Below are positions 31,506-44,018 of a stretch of DNA of 64,000 bases, in pieces (the stretch's first letter is position 1; every line of letters starts with the position of its first letter). The notes beneath the pieces are model-generated. The model searched no databases. It was not told the origin of the DNA and was given only the letters and a program-made list of their open reading frames with translations. This DNA comes from Bombyx mori (taxonomy: Eukaryota > Arthropoda > Insecta > Lepidoptera > Bombycidae). Made by a program: the position numbers and the translations under genes. The stretch spans positions 12,931,001 to 12,995,000 of the forward strand of contig NC_085119.1 of assembly GCF_030269925.1 (NCBI RefSeq). Reading direction: 5' to 3'.

Positions 31506-32149
31506 GATGTCCAGATGTCCACCAGAAAAATAAAAAAAGTTTAATTTATTGGTAGAATTTAGTCAAAACTAAAATGCCAACAATGACCTAAATCGCTATT
31601 AAAGAGCAAAGCAATGTCATTTGTATTTTAACGTATCACCTTGGATCAACAATGATTGATTGAATTGATTGCCAACAACCAGTCATGTTGAAACTTAAGT
31701 ACAAAATTTCCATCAAGACACCTCTTAGATGTAAGCCTCACCTCGTATCTCATTTCGAGCCCTTTCAAAACGTTCAAGGCAGCCACAGCCTGCATAATTA
31801 AAATGTTTTAGCATCTATCTGTCTCAAACAGCCCTTTTGACGTAGAAAACTGAAACTCATATTGACAATTGAAAGAAAAGACTACAAGAAATTTTGATCT
31901 AAAAATTAATAAAACAAAACTTTCATATGATTGAAAAGGTATAAATTCGGCGGTAAATCAAATCGTTTTGGTTTAATAATATTCCTACAGTATCCTGAGT
32001 AATAGGTTGTACACAAAGTTACAAACTAGAAAAAGATTTTCTCTTTTCCTGGTGTAATTTTGGACCTTATTCCAAATATAACCAATTATATTTTATTAAT
32101 AAACCACTTGTAAATAACCTTGAAGACACTACATGTTCCATATTTTAAA

Positions 32150-32440
32150 CTAACTGACCCGGCAGACTTCGTAGTGCCTCAATCAATAAATAAAAGACCT
32201 AAGCTTTTGTAAAAATTAAACTTAAAACAAACACAAGGAATCCGTCCGACGGGGGACACATCAAAGGGAAAACAAAATTGTCATTTATTTAATTTCGAGC
32301 ATTTTCATATTTATCTACCTTTTAAACCCTTCTCTGGACTTCCACAAATAATTCAAGACCAAAATTAGCCAAATCCGTCCAGCCGTTCTCGAGTTTTAGC
32401 GAGACTAACGAACAGAAATTATTCATTTTGATATATTTAA
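32150..32440. repeat. Decayed interspersed repeat (RTE/Helitron-type)
   Basis: It starts CTAACTGACCCGGCAGACTTCG and contains the common block AAATCCGTCCAGCCGTTCTC, then GAGTTTTAGCGAGACTAACG. This order is familiar from insect interspersed repeats. No coding frame. Confidence 0.5.
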
Positions 32441-32860
32441 ATGAATTAGAAACATGATTTTATGTACCTAATCTCGGACCTACAAACCTCTAAATCCACC
32501 AGTTCAGTCATACATGATTCTTCGGGCCTACTCCACAGAATAACGTATTATTTTTGAGTTTGCTCTAGTCCACGCGGACAAAATGGAAACTAGTTTCGAG
32601 CCTTATTTCGTCTTAGGATACAGATCCGTTTGTGCCTCAATTGTGCTCAACTGTAATGATGGCGTTGTAGAACTATTGCGAGGTGGGCTTTACTTAAGAC
32701 TATTGAATTTGCTCTCAAAATTTTCTTACTTGAACCTAGATTCTAATAATAATCTCTACAAGTTGTTTTAATTCGACACTCAATAACTTAAATAGATTTA
32801 AAATTTATTACCATGGTTACTTGATTTTTTTAAATTGCCAGAAATTATTGTAAACATTTA

Positions 32861-32934
32861 TTGTGTGTGGGTGTGTTCGTGTGCACGTGTGCGTGGTCGT
32901 GTGCGTGGTCGTGTGCGTGTGCGTGTGCGCGTGC

Positions 32935-32971
<37 letters not shown>

Positions 32972-33021
32972 TGTGCGTGTGCGTGGTCGTGTGCGTGTGC
33001 GGTTGTGTGTGTGTGTGTGCG
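32861..33021. repeat. Long imperfect (GT)n / (GTGTGC)n microsatellite
   Basis: GT-rich tract of about 160 bases with GC interruptions and an uninterrupted (GT)n core at about 32937-32967. The frames through it on both strands (Cys/Val or His/Thr repeats) are not genes. Confidence 0.92.
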
Positions 33022-33380
33022 TCTATTCCACTATTCACTTCGTATCCATGGGCGATGATCGATGCTATCTAGTAGCTATTCAGCTGTGTACGTCGGGTCA
33101 TTGCAATAAACAAAATTGATAGTATTTTTAAAACAAATTCATGGTCCATTGAGTGTTAGGCGGCTACCGTGACTTATAGATAACAATATGTCATTGAGAC
33201 TTCAGTTTAATAATTAAAGAGTAACTAACTGCTAACCTAACTTTCAAAATGGAACGCATCCTTTTGAGCGAGGCAGCCTTTCGAAATTACAACACAACCT
33301 ATTTCAGTAATAAATATGCAGATTATTATACTACAAGCAATATTTATAGGCCGTAATAATACTAAAGTTTATTATTCCAG

Positions 33381-33541
33381 CTATATCTAGGTGTTCGATT
33401 TTGGGGTTTACATTTTGAAATGTCCCGCCAACTTGCCCGGTACCCGCGCAATCTACTGAGCGCAACACTAGCGCTACGTGTTGCCGCAGTTTGTGCAACA
33501 TTTAAAAAAAAAGGAGTCGTGAAATCTTTGAGCAGTTGGCG
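33381..33541 (+). CDS. Possible exon of an unrecognised gene
   Basis: A 161-base segment lies between a CCAG acceptor-like site (33377-33380) and a GTAAGT donor at 33542. It is open throughout in one frame (contains MSRQLARYPRNLLSATLALR), and is GC-richer than its flanks. An ATG at 33420 could be a start with a basic, mitochondrial-presequence-like N-terminus. No family recognised and no partner exon can be joined with confidence. It may equally be non-coding. Confidence 0.25.
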
Positions 33542-34299
33542 GTAAGTCCGTAATTCTTTAAATCTTTAAAATATCATAAAACTGAGCGATCGTACACTAG
33601 GTACCAAATTAACTATAATTATGGGTTTAATTTCCTCATGAATCAGTTTATTAAATAAAAAAAAATAAAAAAAAATTAATTAATACTAAATTACTTTAAC
33701 GCTATTGAAAATTTACAACACAATAAAACTCAATTCGTCACCTCGTAATTCTGTACGAATGTAAAACAAATGGTGCCTCCTAATCAAATTTGTGAGGCTG
33801 CTGACGGTATCGAACAATATCAGAAAATAACACGCTGTATATAACTCTTGAGGTGCCTCTAAGCGTACAACAAAAGGTCTAGCTTAATTAAATACACCGG
33901 TTGAACGATTCCAGGGGCCATTTTAATTTTATTAAAACGTTCGAAGGCCGCTCCCAGCGTTATATTACGACGTACTCCAAAACCAATGAGATTTAATTTA
34001 ACCGAACATAATCAAATGTGTAAATTTGATAAACGGACCACGAAAATTTTAATTTCACGCCGCCTTCTGGATTAGGACCCGTTTCAATTATGTTCGTAAT
34101 TGCAATGTTACAAATACCAAAATCTCGTGTACGTATTAATTCGTACTGTGCAAATGTGTATGTACTCACGAAACTTTGCGAGTGATTACATAGTTACGGA
34201 AGAAAAAAATCTTCTATATTACAAGAATACGTTTTTATAAAATCTAAGTTGGTAACAGCAGCTACATGGTAAACGGTACGTATTATTATTTAAATTTCT

Positions 34300-34756
34300 T
34301 TTTCTTTTTATTGCTTAGATTGGTGGACGAACTCACGGCCTACCAAGTATGAAGCGGTTACCGAAACCATAGATATCTACAACATAAATACCGCCTCCTA
34401 CCTTGAGATATGAGTACTAAGGTCTAAGTTTTTTTTTTAAGTACAACGGCTGCCCCACCCTTCAAACCGAAACGCATTACTGCTTCACGGCAGAAACAAA
34501 AAAAAAACAGTGTGGAGGTACCTACCCGTGCGGACTCACAAGACATCCTACCACAAGTAATTACGCAAATTATAATTTTGTGGGTTTGATCATTATTACA
34601 CGATGTTATTCCTTCACCGTGGAAGTCAATCGTAAGCATTTGTTAAGTAGGTACGTAATTCATTAGAAAAATTGGTACCTGCCTGCGGGATTTGAACACC
34701 GGTGCATCGCAAAATACGAATGCACCGGCCGTCTTATCCTTTAGGCCACGACGACT
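34300..34756 (-). repeat. Bm1-like SINE, full length
   Basis: It runs from the T-rich start and ATTGCTTAGATTGGTGGACG to the tRNA-like head at 34690-34756 (complement of GTCGTCGTGGCCTAAAGG). A short A-run interrupts the body near 34497. Confidence 0.92.
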
Positions 34757-34916
34757 TCTAAATTATGTTATTATAACAAAATAATGGTAGACTCCTTACC
34801 TAAATTATCCCAAATAGTTTACAAAATGCTTGTACAAGACAGTTAGACAGCGCTGATCAAACTATCGGATAATATTAGTTATACTGAATTAATTTACACT
34901 GCCTCAAAGTCTAGAA

Positions 34917-35169
34917 CAGGGGCTCCCAAACTTAGTTTGTCTACTGCCCACTTTGAGAATAAATTATTTTTTAGCGCGCTCATTTTTTCACGTACCTTAA
35001 AACCACTATAGCGAGAGCTCAATTGGTATCTAAGAGTCCTCCTAGATGAAATTTCAAATCGCCTCCCAAGCCTCTACACAACGCCCCCTTTTTTCTGGGT
35101 CTCTTAGCGCCCCCCTTTAGGCCTGCAGTGCCCACAAGGGGGCGTTATCACCCACTTTGGGAAAGGCTG
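34917..35169. mobile_element. hAT-type MITE with 8-bp target-site duplication
   Basis: It starts CAGGGGCTCCCAAACTTAG and ends CCCACTTTGGGAAAGGCTG, imperfect inverted ends of the hAT CAGNG type. It is flanked by GTCTAGAA at 34909-34916 and again at 35170-35177. 253 bases, non-coding. Confidence 0.85.
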
Positions 35170-35177
35170 GTCTAGAA

Positions 35178-35860
35178 TATTTGGTGAGAGCTAGCTTAAG
35201 CAACAGTACTAACTCGATTTTAGAATATTCATAAATGAAATTGCTCGTTTCTTTAAAGTAGATTCAGCAAAGCTGTCATAATTTAAGTGATCAAGTAAAG
35301 TTAAAACTTGTTTATTTAACATTTTCATTCGATCCGTTAATATTTTTTATGTCACCTGTATATAAATATCCTAAATTTATCAATTATTATACGTTTCTTA
35401 TGATTTATATTATTATGATGATGATAATGATTATATATTCTTATGATGAATATTAATAAATCCATTCTACCATTTTTGCCGTGAAGCAATAATAAGGTCC
35501 AAATTCAAGGACCTAACGTGATTTATTTTACAGATAGGAAAGACGGCTGCATGCACTGTATCTACATATAATAATAAGTAACATAATCGGGTATCTCACA
35601 ACAGTAACTGAAAACGCAAAATAGTAAGCATTAAACAAGAAGACGAGTCACCCAACTAGTTTTATAACCAAACCTACGTAATATTTTAGATACTTTACGA
35701 GCGCTCTAGACGTGCCTATCTGAATACCAATAAAATTGGACTACTAAGGAATTCGTAACGTCAACTGAAGTGCTGTTACTATCAAATCCAGTCTAGAGAT
35801 GATAAATTGAAATCTTTCTAGAATAGTATTTGATTTTTACACTTTATAAACCACCACTAC
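35178..35860. other. AT-rich non-coding stretch
   Basis: A tiny SINE-like scrap (TTTTTGCCGTGAAGCAATAATAAGG, around 35473) is all that I recognise. Confidence 0.4.
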
Positions 35861-35861
35861 A

Positions 35862-36134
35862 CGTCCGTCTGGTGTAGTGGTAAGTGACATGGTCACTACA
35901 CAAGGGGGTCGCGGGTTCGAATCCCGCCAAGGGAAGATATTTGTATGATAAATATAAATGTCTTTTCCAGGGTTATGGATGTATATTAAATATATGTATG
36001 TGTATAATAAAAATCTTATATTTATTTCCGTTATCCGGTACCTGTAACACAAGTTCTTTACGAACTTATAACGGGACCAGTTAACGTGGCGTGATTGTTA
36101 GTAAATATTTATTTATTTATTTATTTATTTATTT
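35862..36134 (+). repeat. tRNA-headed SINE, second tRNA type, (ATTT)n tail
   Basis: The head GTCTGGTGTAGTGG (A box) and GGTTCGAATCC (B box, 35914-35924) are followed by a ~170-base body and a (TTTA)n tail to 36134. The head can fold like a tRNA, but there is no proper acceptor stem, so it is not a tRNA gene. A second copy lies at 52620-52890 on the minus strand. Confidence 0.85.
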
Positions 36135-36317
36135 ACTATTAGCCCGAGTCTCAATTTATCTCTTAGTAATTAAGATTCGGCGCTACCCTATTTTCGAGAA
36201 ACTTTTCGTTCATTTATTTATTTCTGTGATGAATTAATCGTACCGGACACATTTACATTGTATTACGCAATATATATATATAAAATAAGACAACCATTAT
36301 TCTAAAACACTATCTAT

Positions 36318-36725
36318 GAGTAGCAGCACCCCTGTGGCCGAGACTCTCGGTTTGCGAGCTCTCAGAAGTCCGCCTAGACGGCGCCTCTAAGTCGTACCCC
36401 TGGTATACCCCACTGGGCAGAAACCAGAATGAATCAGGGAAAGCAGTCAATTTTCACCACATAGATCAGTAAGTAAAAGAGAAGGGCACTCTCTCTCGCG
36501 CCCTGTCTGCTTTTGCAAGATGGTGCACTCACAGATGTCGTCCGCCACCAGTGCCACCGAACCCTGCATAAATCCTTATTGAGGATTCGATGCCGCCCCT
36601 CACCTACGGGGCAGACCACGAGGGTATGCTCCACTATTTCCAAGTCGCATCCACAGCGATGGTAATCTGCCGTCGGCTCAGCTCCGATCCGGGCACTGTG
36701 TACAATAATTTCCAGTGGGTAAAAC
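36318..36725 (-). pseudogene. R1-type LINE fragment (ORF2 C-terminus and 3' UTR)
   Basis: The minus-strand frame reads ARIGAEPTADYHRCGCDLEI, then VEHTLVVCP, the same C-terminal zinc-knuckle region as in the copy at 24074. It is followed by a diverged 3' UTR with CTGCCCAGTGGGGTATACC. No tail or duplication seen. Confidence 0.65.
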
Positions 36726-36729
36726 ACAA

Positions 36730-39130
36730 TAAATAAATCATATTATCATGTATTTTATTAGTGAGAGTCCAAGGGGAAAGATATTTTTTTTCATTCATGA
36801 ATTATTACGTCTAAATCTTAACTACAGCTACAAATAAAAGGGAAAATAACCGCAGAGTAACATTACGGCTCTTTCATAAAAAATATATATGTATATTATA
36901 GCACTCAAGTTTTTTCTTTGACTGAAGTAAACACATTATAACTGTGACAAAAATATGTAACACGCGAAACATAATGTAGCACACTTTGAGTCTTCATAAA
37001 TTTTCCATCTAGCCAAAGCACTGCGTACTTCTGAGTCCTTTGAGATGAGGCGTAATCACAAAAAATATCTTTTGATATGCCGTATTTTATCATGAACTCC
37101 ATACTGTGCGATATATTTTTTTCTTTGTAATAGTCATTTTATAGTTAGCTTATACTTCGTTTACCGCCATATACATATATATTGGAAACTTTGCTCAATG
37201 TGGGCACACCTGAGGAATGAATTACTTTATCCATGATACCATAAATACATTATATTACAATAAGTAATTAATTTAAATATATATTTGCAATACATTGGAA
37301 GAAAAAAGTACAGAAACTTTGTGTTCGATAAAAAATATATTAAAATCAAGTGTTTGAATGGAAGTTACCAGAAAAAGACTTTCGAAGCTACATTGTAAGC
37401 ACAGTTCTTTAGAAAACAATACAGTACCAACACAGATAGAAACTCCCAGAGAAAATCGCTTTCACAATATTGCCAAAAGTTTTGCTGTTTAAATAAAGCT
37501 TTATAAGTTGGTAGCGACAAGCAGCAAGTCAATAGGATCTCGTTAAAACTTAGCCCTCGGTGCAATCTACCGAAAACTTGCTAGCTAAATTAAAAATAAA
37601 ATACGTTTGATATTCGATATAAATTGAAAACATGTATCTATTACTGTTATTAGCGCAGTCAAAGATTGTTATTGAAACATAAAGGCGAATTGACATCGAA
37701 TGATAAATGATTGTACATGTGCAAGCTTCTTTAGGTAAGCAGAGATAAATGACTTACAAACAAAACGTAAGACATACAATACGTATAGAAACTGTTTATG
37801 ATTGGGAAAAAAATATTTCGACTAATATTTTCGCATTCATTATTTCGACATTTGAAAAAAATTATCACGCTTGATTATAATAATCCGTGATAAACATTTA
37901 GAAAATTATATAAAGTACAAAATAAACGCGAAGGATTAAACCAAACAATTATTTTAATCATAGTAATTTATGAAGGCCTTTCAATACTTACTGATAAATA
38001 GGTAGCTCTCCAGTTAATGTCACACTTATTCTTTTCCTGTTTAAAACTCGATCAAAATCACAAAAGCTGTATTTATTAAACTCGAAAATAAATTCGAAAA
38101 ACATGATATAAAAACACTTCAATGTGACAAATTCTTGAAAACGAAATACTAATAAGAAATCATAAAAAAAATATAACAGGAGTTATGTGCCATACAATAA
38201 TTTGACCCAGATTCGTGTACAAAAACTCGCCTGTTTTCCTTTCGTCTTCAAATCGTATATTATCTAATATTTTTATTCCGATGTTCATTTCTCAGATGGG
38301 TTTTTTATCAAAACGAAAGGGTAGATTTATTTCTTCTATTGACTTACTTTCTACATCAATATATCAATGTTGGCTTACATTATTTTTATTGTAATTCTGG
38401 ATCGACTCTTTCTGTTTAATACAATAGTGTGACAAATCATTCGGGGGCTTCTTGTTTTCATCTTCCGAATGGATTTCGTGATTAATCTTAGCTCCTTTAA
38501 GTTCATTACACACTATACTGGCTTTCGCTTAATAAAAAATATTATATTTTTTATAACATAATATGTTTGTTTGCTATCTATCAGATATGAAGGAACCGCA
38601 AGGCGATTTATTCAACAAATTAATTCAAAACTGAATTATTTGTTTGTTGTGAATTATTGTACTGCTGTTTTACACTTCATGGAAGCTTTTAGTAACAGTG
38701 CCATCGTCACGTGATATATACATAGATGTGTTAGTGTGCGAACAATTTCAAAACTCAAATGTTATTCAGATTCAACAGTAACAGTAGAACATTGCCGCAC
38801 ATGGAGTTTATCGTGGAAGTAATGGAAAATAATACACTTTAATTCTAAAAATGAATTGCTCCCCGCATTTACTATAGAGTTATTCTATTTTCAATGGACT
38901 ACAAGATGTATTGATTTAGTTAAATATTAGTGTTTTCTCAGTAAATGAACAGTGGCTCTTAAGCTTTTAAAAACACAAAATTTTGGGTTTCAGTTAATGC
39001 GAAATACATTTGCGAAAGTCCCCCCTTTTGTCGAGTTGGAATCTATTTCTATTCCCGTTTTCTGTTTTCAATCAAAGAAGTTTGAAGTGTATCCATTTGC
39101 GAGCGGCGGCAGAAAACTTTTGATTCATTA
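36730..39130. other. AT-rich non-coding stretch
   Basis: 2.4 kb without a recognisable gene or repeat. Short frames at 36905-37565 and 38952-39305 show no domains. Confidence 0.45.
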
Positions 39131-39133
39131 CAG

Positions 39134-39187
39134 GCACGGTAGCGCAGCGTCGCCGTCGCCGAGAATATCGCGGCGTCAAGGATCGAG
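39134..39187 (+). CDS. Possible 54-base micro-exon of an unrecognised gene
   Basis: TTACAG acceptor, then a GC-rich, Ser/Arg-rich frame (HGSAASPSPRISRRQGS) and a GAG|GTACCT donor. The length is a multiple of three (phase 1 in, phase 1 out). Its composition contrasts sharply with the AT-rich flanks. Nothing identifies a family. Confidence 0.25.
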
Positions 39188-39189
39188 GT

Positions 39190-40483
39190 ACCTGCCTAAT
39201 GGTCCGATGTCACTTTCAACTTTCCCCATTTTGTTATTGTTACACATTTTTCAAGCTGATCCCATTTGTTCTTGTCCTTACAAACAAAAGTCCGTAATAT
39301 ACTGAACATAACTAGTGTTGACTTTGCAACTTGTTACATTTCATTGTATGATTACATGTCTTCGTATATTCTTTATTGTTATTGCCTTGTGTTCTTTCAG
39401 GGATAAAAGTAAAATGTCGTCGAATAACATGGAAAGGGCAGTCCTGTGAGCATGTTTTTCTAAATAATACAATAACAAAGGAATATATTCCAACTTATTA
39501 TTTTGAATATTGAGACTCGGACAATGACGTATGACAACTTTATTACGTCTGGCGAATAAAGCAATTTCATTATTAGACTAGCTTGTCGTACCCATCCCAA
39601 AAATGTTATAATATTCATTCGATACTCCATTTTTTGAAGTGACAACGTCTTATAATTCGATGGAGCCGGCTGCACGAAAAAACATGACTCATACGGCGTT
39701 ACCTCGCTCGGAGGCGTTCCATTTAAGGCTTGAAGTGCAAGCGAGAGCGCGTAACGAGCGACAAAGAGGCACAATCGGCCTCCGCATTTGGCAGCGTTCG
39801 ACATCTGTCTCTCTCCTACTTGAGTGAGCGATGCATCCGCGTGGACAGCTGCTATACAATAATACATTTACATGTTTTCGTCAAGTATGAAGTTCAGTGA
39901 AAAGTGAGTGTGATGTTTATAGCAACGATAATTGCGATAATTGAAAAATGAAACCATTCCATCAGTATCTTCTTATGACGTTGTCACGTTCAACTATCGT
40001 CAGTAAACCGACTTTACAGACAACCGATTTTTATCCAAGAATTGCCAACTTCGTGAATGGGGCTTCAATTCAATGAATGCTGCAGCTTAAGCATTGTTCA
40101 AGAAATTTTATTCTATTGCACGACTATAACTTTAAAGAGTACTCAACGAGTTAGAGTATAAGTACTAAATCAAAACTTTCCCGTGATGGGGCCGGACCCC
40201 CAACTAGTTCGAATGAATGCGTCCCGAGATGGGAGGGCGCGTCGATTGTCCGTTTTCCATACAAACTCTGAAGAACAAGGGAAGGGAATTACTTCCGCAG
40301 AAGTTTGACGCGGTAATATATCGTCATCGTTTCAGAATAAGTAGACTATTTATATAATTCACTACCAAAATACATAAAGGAATCATAAGTAAAAAAACAA
40401 TTCGAAATGGAACCTAAAAAGAGTCCGAGAAATCCGTTCGTGTGAGTGTTTCACCACACCAACGATCTTTTCATTACCGGTCA
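39190..40483. other. Non-coding stretch with two GC-richer islands
   Basis: 39660-39850 and 40180-40320 are GC-richer than the surroundings; the first has frames on both strands without domains. They could be regulatory or decayed repeats. Confidence 0.35.
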
Positions 40484-40735
40484 TTCTTTTTTTTTTGCTT
40501 AGATGCGTGGATGAGCTCAAAGCCCACCTGGTGTTAAGTGGTTACTGAGGCCTATAGACATCTACAACGTAAATGCGCCACCCACCTTGAGATATAAGTT
40601 GTATAAGGTCTCAAGTATAATTACAACGGCAGCCTCACCCTTCAATGCGAAACGCTTACTGCTTCACGGCAGAAATAGGCAAGGTGGTGGTCCTACCTAC
40701 CCGTGCGTACTCACAAGAGGTCCTACCTACAGTAA
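40484..40735 (-). repeat. Bm1-like SINE, 5'-truncated
   Basis: T-run, TTGCTTAGATGCGTGGATGAG and the body to GAGGTCCTACCTACAGTAAT. Confidence 0.86.
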
Positions 40736-40739
40736 TAGA

Positions 40740-41885
40740 TATATCAATTCGTTCGTATTATTATTGTATTTTAGGTTTCTTTTTCGGTTACAAAAAGTAA
40801 CCATCAACTTGAAAAAACTGATCAGTTTAACTGGGGCTCATAACGACTGTTGAGGTGGATGAAAAACGATCCAGAAATCAGACTCCGAAAATATAGAGTC
40901 ATCAAGTTTCCGAACACCTGGACCCGAGACTGATCTACGCACTTCACTGTGCCACTGACCGACACAGATCTCAGAAAAAGATCTTAGTCATCACGATGCT
41001 GCATCAGGAATGAGCGAACTATTCGGGGAGGACAAAAAGTGAATACTTTCAGCTCTAAAACTGCACATTTTACTTTTGCTTTGTAATTGCTTTGTTTTTT
41101 ATGTAAGCAAATAAATATTATAATTATGTATATAGAACTTATTGTTCTTCCTTTTGCTCTTATACCATACTATATGGGGTAGCCTATGCATGTCTTCTTA
41201 TCATATACCTACTTCATAGAAATTTCGCAGGAGTTTTACGACTGGTAGCCTGCCTGGCGTCAACCTTGGGATATATCTCCATATATTCATTACAACGTGC
41301 CATAGGGATGGACTTTTCTGTTCCTTCTTTGTTTTTTATTAATATGAACACTTCCAGACTTAGATTATGAAATACCAAAAGGATAAAATTGTCAAAATTT
41401 ATTAGTTGGTAGATAAAGTAAAAAATATCGATTACGTTCTATTTGATAAAAATATATAAAAAATATTCGTCCATTGGTGGTAAGTTTTTTTTTTAAAGTA
41501 ATAACATATCACACATACATGTCAATAACACGAACAAGATCAAGATGAATTTTCAGACTGAAATTCATGTGTTGTGTTGCATGCAAAATTCTCGTTGCTT
41601 TGTCTACAAACTTAAGAATAGATCTTGTGAACTCGACAGACGTCTGGTAAAGTTTTACACGAATCCTATTCAACGTTTCTTGTCGAAGTCCGTAAGTATT
41701 GATGTTAAAGTTTTTAAGAAATGTTTGCCGTATCTGAATAGGATTGGCTTATTTTGTCCCCAACTACATTCATACTTTTTATGAAATGCTAGTCACGTTC
41801 GTCCATGACCTAGATAATGTTATTTCGAAAACTTTAAATTGGGTGTGCGGTGGCCTGAAATGACTACTCTTACCGTGCAGCTCGT
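40740..41885. other. Non-coding stretch, nothing recognised
   Basis: AT-rich; the 79-codon frame at 41545-41784 has no known domain. Confidence 0.4.
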
Positions 41886-42075
41886 AAGATGTCACTAGAT
41901 TCATTCGCGAAGCAGTTGCTCTTGAGTTGTTAGATGTCCTTCGGAGGCGCTCGGGCAGCAGTTAGCAAATCCCACCCCTCCTGGCTGAGCTTTTGCTCGC
42001 CCACCTGTCCTGGTGAAACTGGAAACGCCTCCGGGCCACCAGTAATCCTTCAATCATAAAAAAAAGATGTCACTA
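41886..42075 (+). mobile_element. 5'-truncated jockey-type LINE copy with 12-bp target-site duplication
   Basis: AAGATGTCACTA at 41886-41897 and 42064-42075 flanks 41898-42063. That body matches the last ~165 bases of the full-length LINE's 3' UTR (GATTCATTCGCGAA.., CTCGGAGGCGCTCGGGCAG-like block, CACCTGTCCTGGTGAAACTG) and ends in an A-run. Same family as the element at 9360-14528. Confidence 0.85.
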
Positions 42076-42123
42076 AAGTATACCTTGGAGAAAAGACAAC
42101 AACGTCCTCTGAGTCGCCTCTGA

Positions 42124-42990
42124 TCATCATCATTATCCTGCCCTTCTCCCAGTCACCTGGGGTCGGCGCAACATGTTTTCTCCTTCCATACTCTTCTATC
42201 ATATACCATTTCTTCGCTCACTCCCCTCCTACCCATATCGTCTTTCACACAATCCATCCATTTCTTCTTAGGTCTACCTCTTCCTCTAAATCCTTCCACA
42301 TTCATAGTTAACACTCTCTTAACAACCTCATTTTCATTCCGTCTCATCACATGTCCATACCATCCCAAACGTGCACTCCTCAGCTTCTCTGTCACAGGTG
42401 CCATTTTCAGACTTCCTCTAACATATTCATTCCGTATTCTATCCATTCTCGTTACTCCACACATCCATCGCAACATTCGCATCTCTGCTGCATGCAATCG
42501 CCTTTCATCCGCCACTTTCGTTGTCCAACAAGCTGATCCATACAAGACGGCAGGCCTTATTAAGGTCTTATATATCTTCCCTTTTAGGGGAAGAGGGATG
42601 TGCGAGTCACATATGGTGCCCGTGACCTGCCGCCATTTCATCCATCCTGCGTCAATTCTGTGCCTCACAGTACGATCCAGTTCACCGTCGCTTTGGATAA
42701 CAGACCCTAGGTATCGGAAGTTTTGACATACAGGCAAAGGTGTTCCGTCGAGGGAAATGGGTGTAAAATTGGAGAGACCGCCAAAATCACAGAACAGATG
42801 TTCGGTTTTCGATCTGCTGATTTTTAGGCCAACACTCTCCAACTTGCATCGCCATTTCTCCAGTATGTTTTGGACCTCGAGCCCGTTTTCTCCGACGAGC
42901 ACTATGTCATCGGCAAACAGCATACACCAAGGGGGATTGACGTCAGGCAGGCGGCCGGTCATAAAAACTCTGCCAAAACTTAGAGCAACA
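42124..42990 (-). mobile_element. 5'-truncated RTE-type LINE with 14-bp target-site duplication
   Basis: TGAGTCGCCTCTGA at 42110-42123 and 42991-43004 brackets the insertion. The 3' end has a short (ATG)n-like run (42124-42138 on +), not poly(A), as usual for RTE elements. It inserted close to the jockey-type copy at 41898. Confidence 0.85.
42153..42990 (-). pseudogene. RTE-type reverse transcriptase, C-terminal ~278 residues
   Basis: The frame is open from the truncation point to the stop. It contains the FADD catalytic box (PPWCMLFADDIVLVG), NFRYLGSVIQSDGELDR, the thumb region (YGSACWTTKVADERRLHAAE), RMLRWMCGVTRMDRIRN, RLGWYGHVMRRNENEVVKRV and GRGRPKKKWMDCVKDDM. These belong to the RTE/BovB-like group. 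The endonuclease and the N-terminal fingers are absent, so it cannot act. The first ~40 codons of the longer open frame (to 43115) are flanking DNA. Confidence 0.85.
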
Positions 42991-43028
42991 TGAGTCGCCT
43001 CTGAGTCAGACGATATTTGGCATGACGT

Positions 43029-43115
43029 GTCATGGTGAGTCCGCATGATCAGGTACCCCCCCCCCTGCCTATTTTGCTGACGGAGCTTAGATACGCTCCG
43101 ATTTGTAGGGTGCAA
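43029..43115 (+). repeat. Degenerate Bm1-like SINE scrap
   Basis: GGTGAGTCCGCATGATCAGGTACC, a C-run and CCTGCCTATTTTGCTGACGG keep the SINE order. Strongly decayed. Confidence 0.4.
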
Positions 43116-43119
43116 TAGT

Positions 43120-44015
43120 GAACTCGGTCATCCATCCACGCAAAAGTCAAAACTAAATACTTTTTTTTTTTTTTTTTTCAAAGTATATTCTTACCAATAT
43201 AGGTTGACCTCTCAATTGAAGTGTATTCTTTTGTTATCTAAAAAGCTTAATAGCCTTCTAATCCCACCGTAGTTTTGCCAGGCCACAATCCCACTTTATC
43301 CGGATTTCGCTAATCGGTGGAATTTGACCACCCTTTGACCATAATCTTTTACGCGCTTACTTGTTATATTCATGCTTGAAGACCGTTTATCAAAATCGTT
43401 TATGTTACGATATGGTTTTAATTGAATAGAACAGCGCAAATGAGTAAACTGTTCATTAGGTTTCTTTCAGTGATCCCGTGTGGCATTCAAAGAACGAAAT
43501 TTTTTTATATATCCCGACATTAGCTCTTCAGCTGTGCCGAAACTATTAATATGCCAATCTTGTTCCACTTTTAAATAAAAAGCATAGATACAAGTTCACC
43601 GGAGCGCGCTTTATCTTTGACATCAATTCCCGTACTGAAAACGCTTGAACCACTTTTGCGCTGAGCGTTACAATTATTTTTTTTCGCGTTTTGTTGTGCC
43701 TTTTGGTTTTTTTTTGTAATAATTCTTGTTTTTTATTTTTACATCCTGGTTAAATTCATTCGTTTTTGCCGACAGACAAACGATATAAGGCTGTTTTTAA
43801 TTTTTGCTGTTTGTTAATTATTATTTTTAGGTTGTTTGTTTTGTTATGTTGTTACTTATTTTATTGTCTATTTATTGGTATCAAAATCAACCACATACAA
43901 ACAATATTTTCAAAGAGCTTATAAAATACGAAACAACTTCTCGCGCGAAACAGTTTATTTCAAATTTATTTCGAGATACATTTAGTAAACAAAATGCACA
44001 TCTATTTATGAAACT
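43120..44015. other. Non-coding stretch, nothing recognised
   Basis: AT-rich with several T-runs. No domain-bearing frame. Confidence 0.4.
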
Positions 44016-44018
44016 AAA

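Noticed and set aside
32817..33119. Frames encoding His/Thr or Cys/Val repeats
   Set aside because: They are translations of the (GT)n-rich microsatellite.
33479..33545. Independent 41-codon small protein gene from ATG 33420 to TAA 33545
   Set aside because: The TAA overlaps a strong GTAAGT donor, so the stop is more likely intronic; kept only as a possible exon.
35862..35935. tRNA gene candidate (also 52815-52890 on the minus strand)
   Set aside because: A and B boxes are present, but there is no matching acceptor stem, and both copies continue into the same repeat body with a (TTTA)n tail, so they are SINE heads.
39460..39867. 135-codon minus frame in a GC-richer island
   Set aside because: No domain, no splice context, an overlapping frame on the other strand and an AT-rich C-terminal part argue against a gene.
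42991..43115. N-terminal ~40 codons of the long RTE-type open frame
   Set aside because: The 14-bp target-site duplication at 42991-43004 shows that they are flanking DNA, including a SINE scrap.
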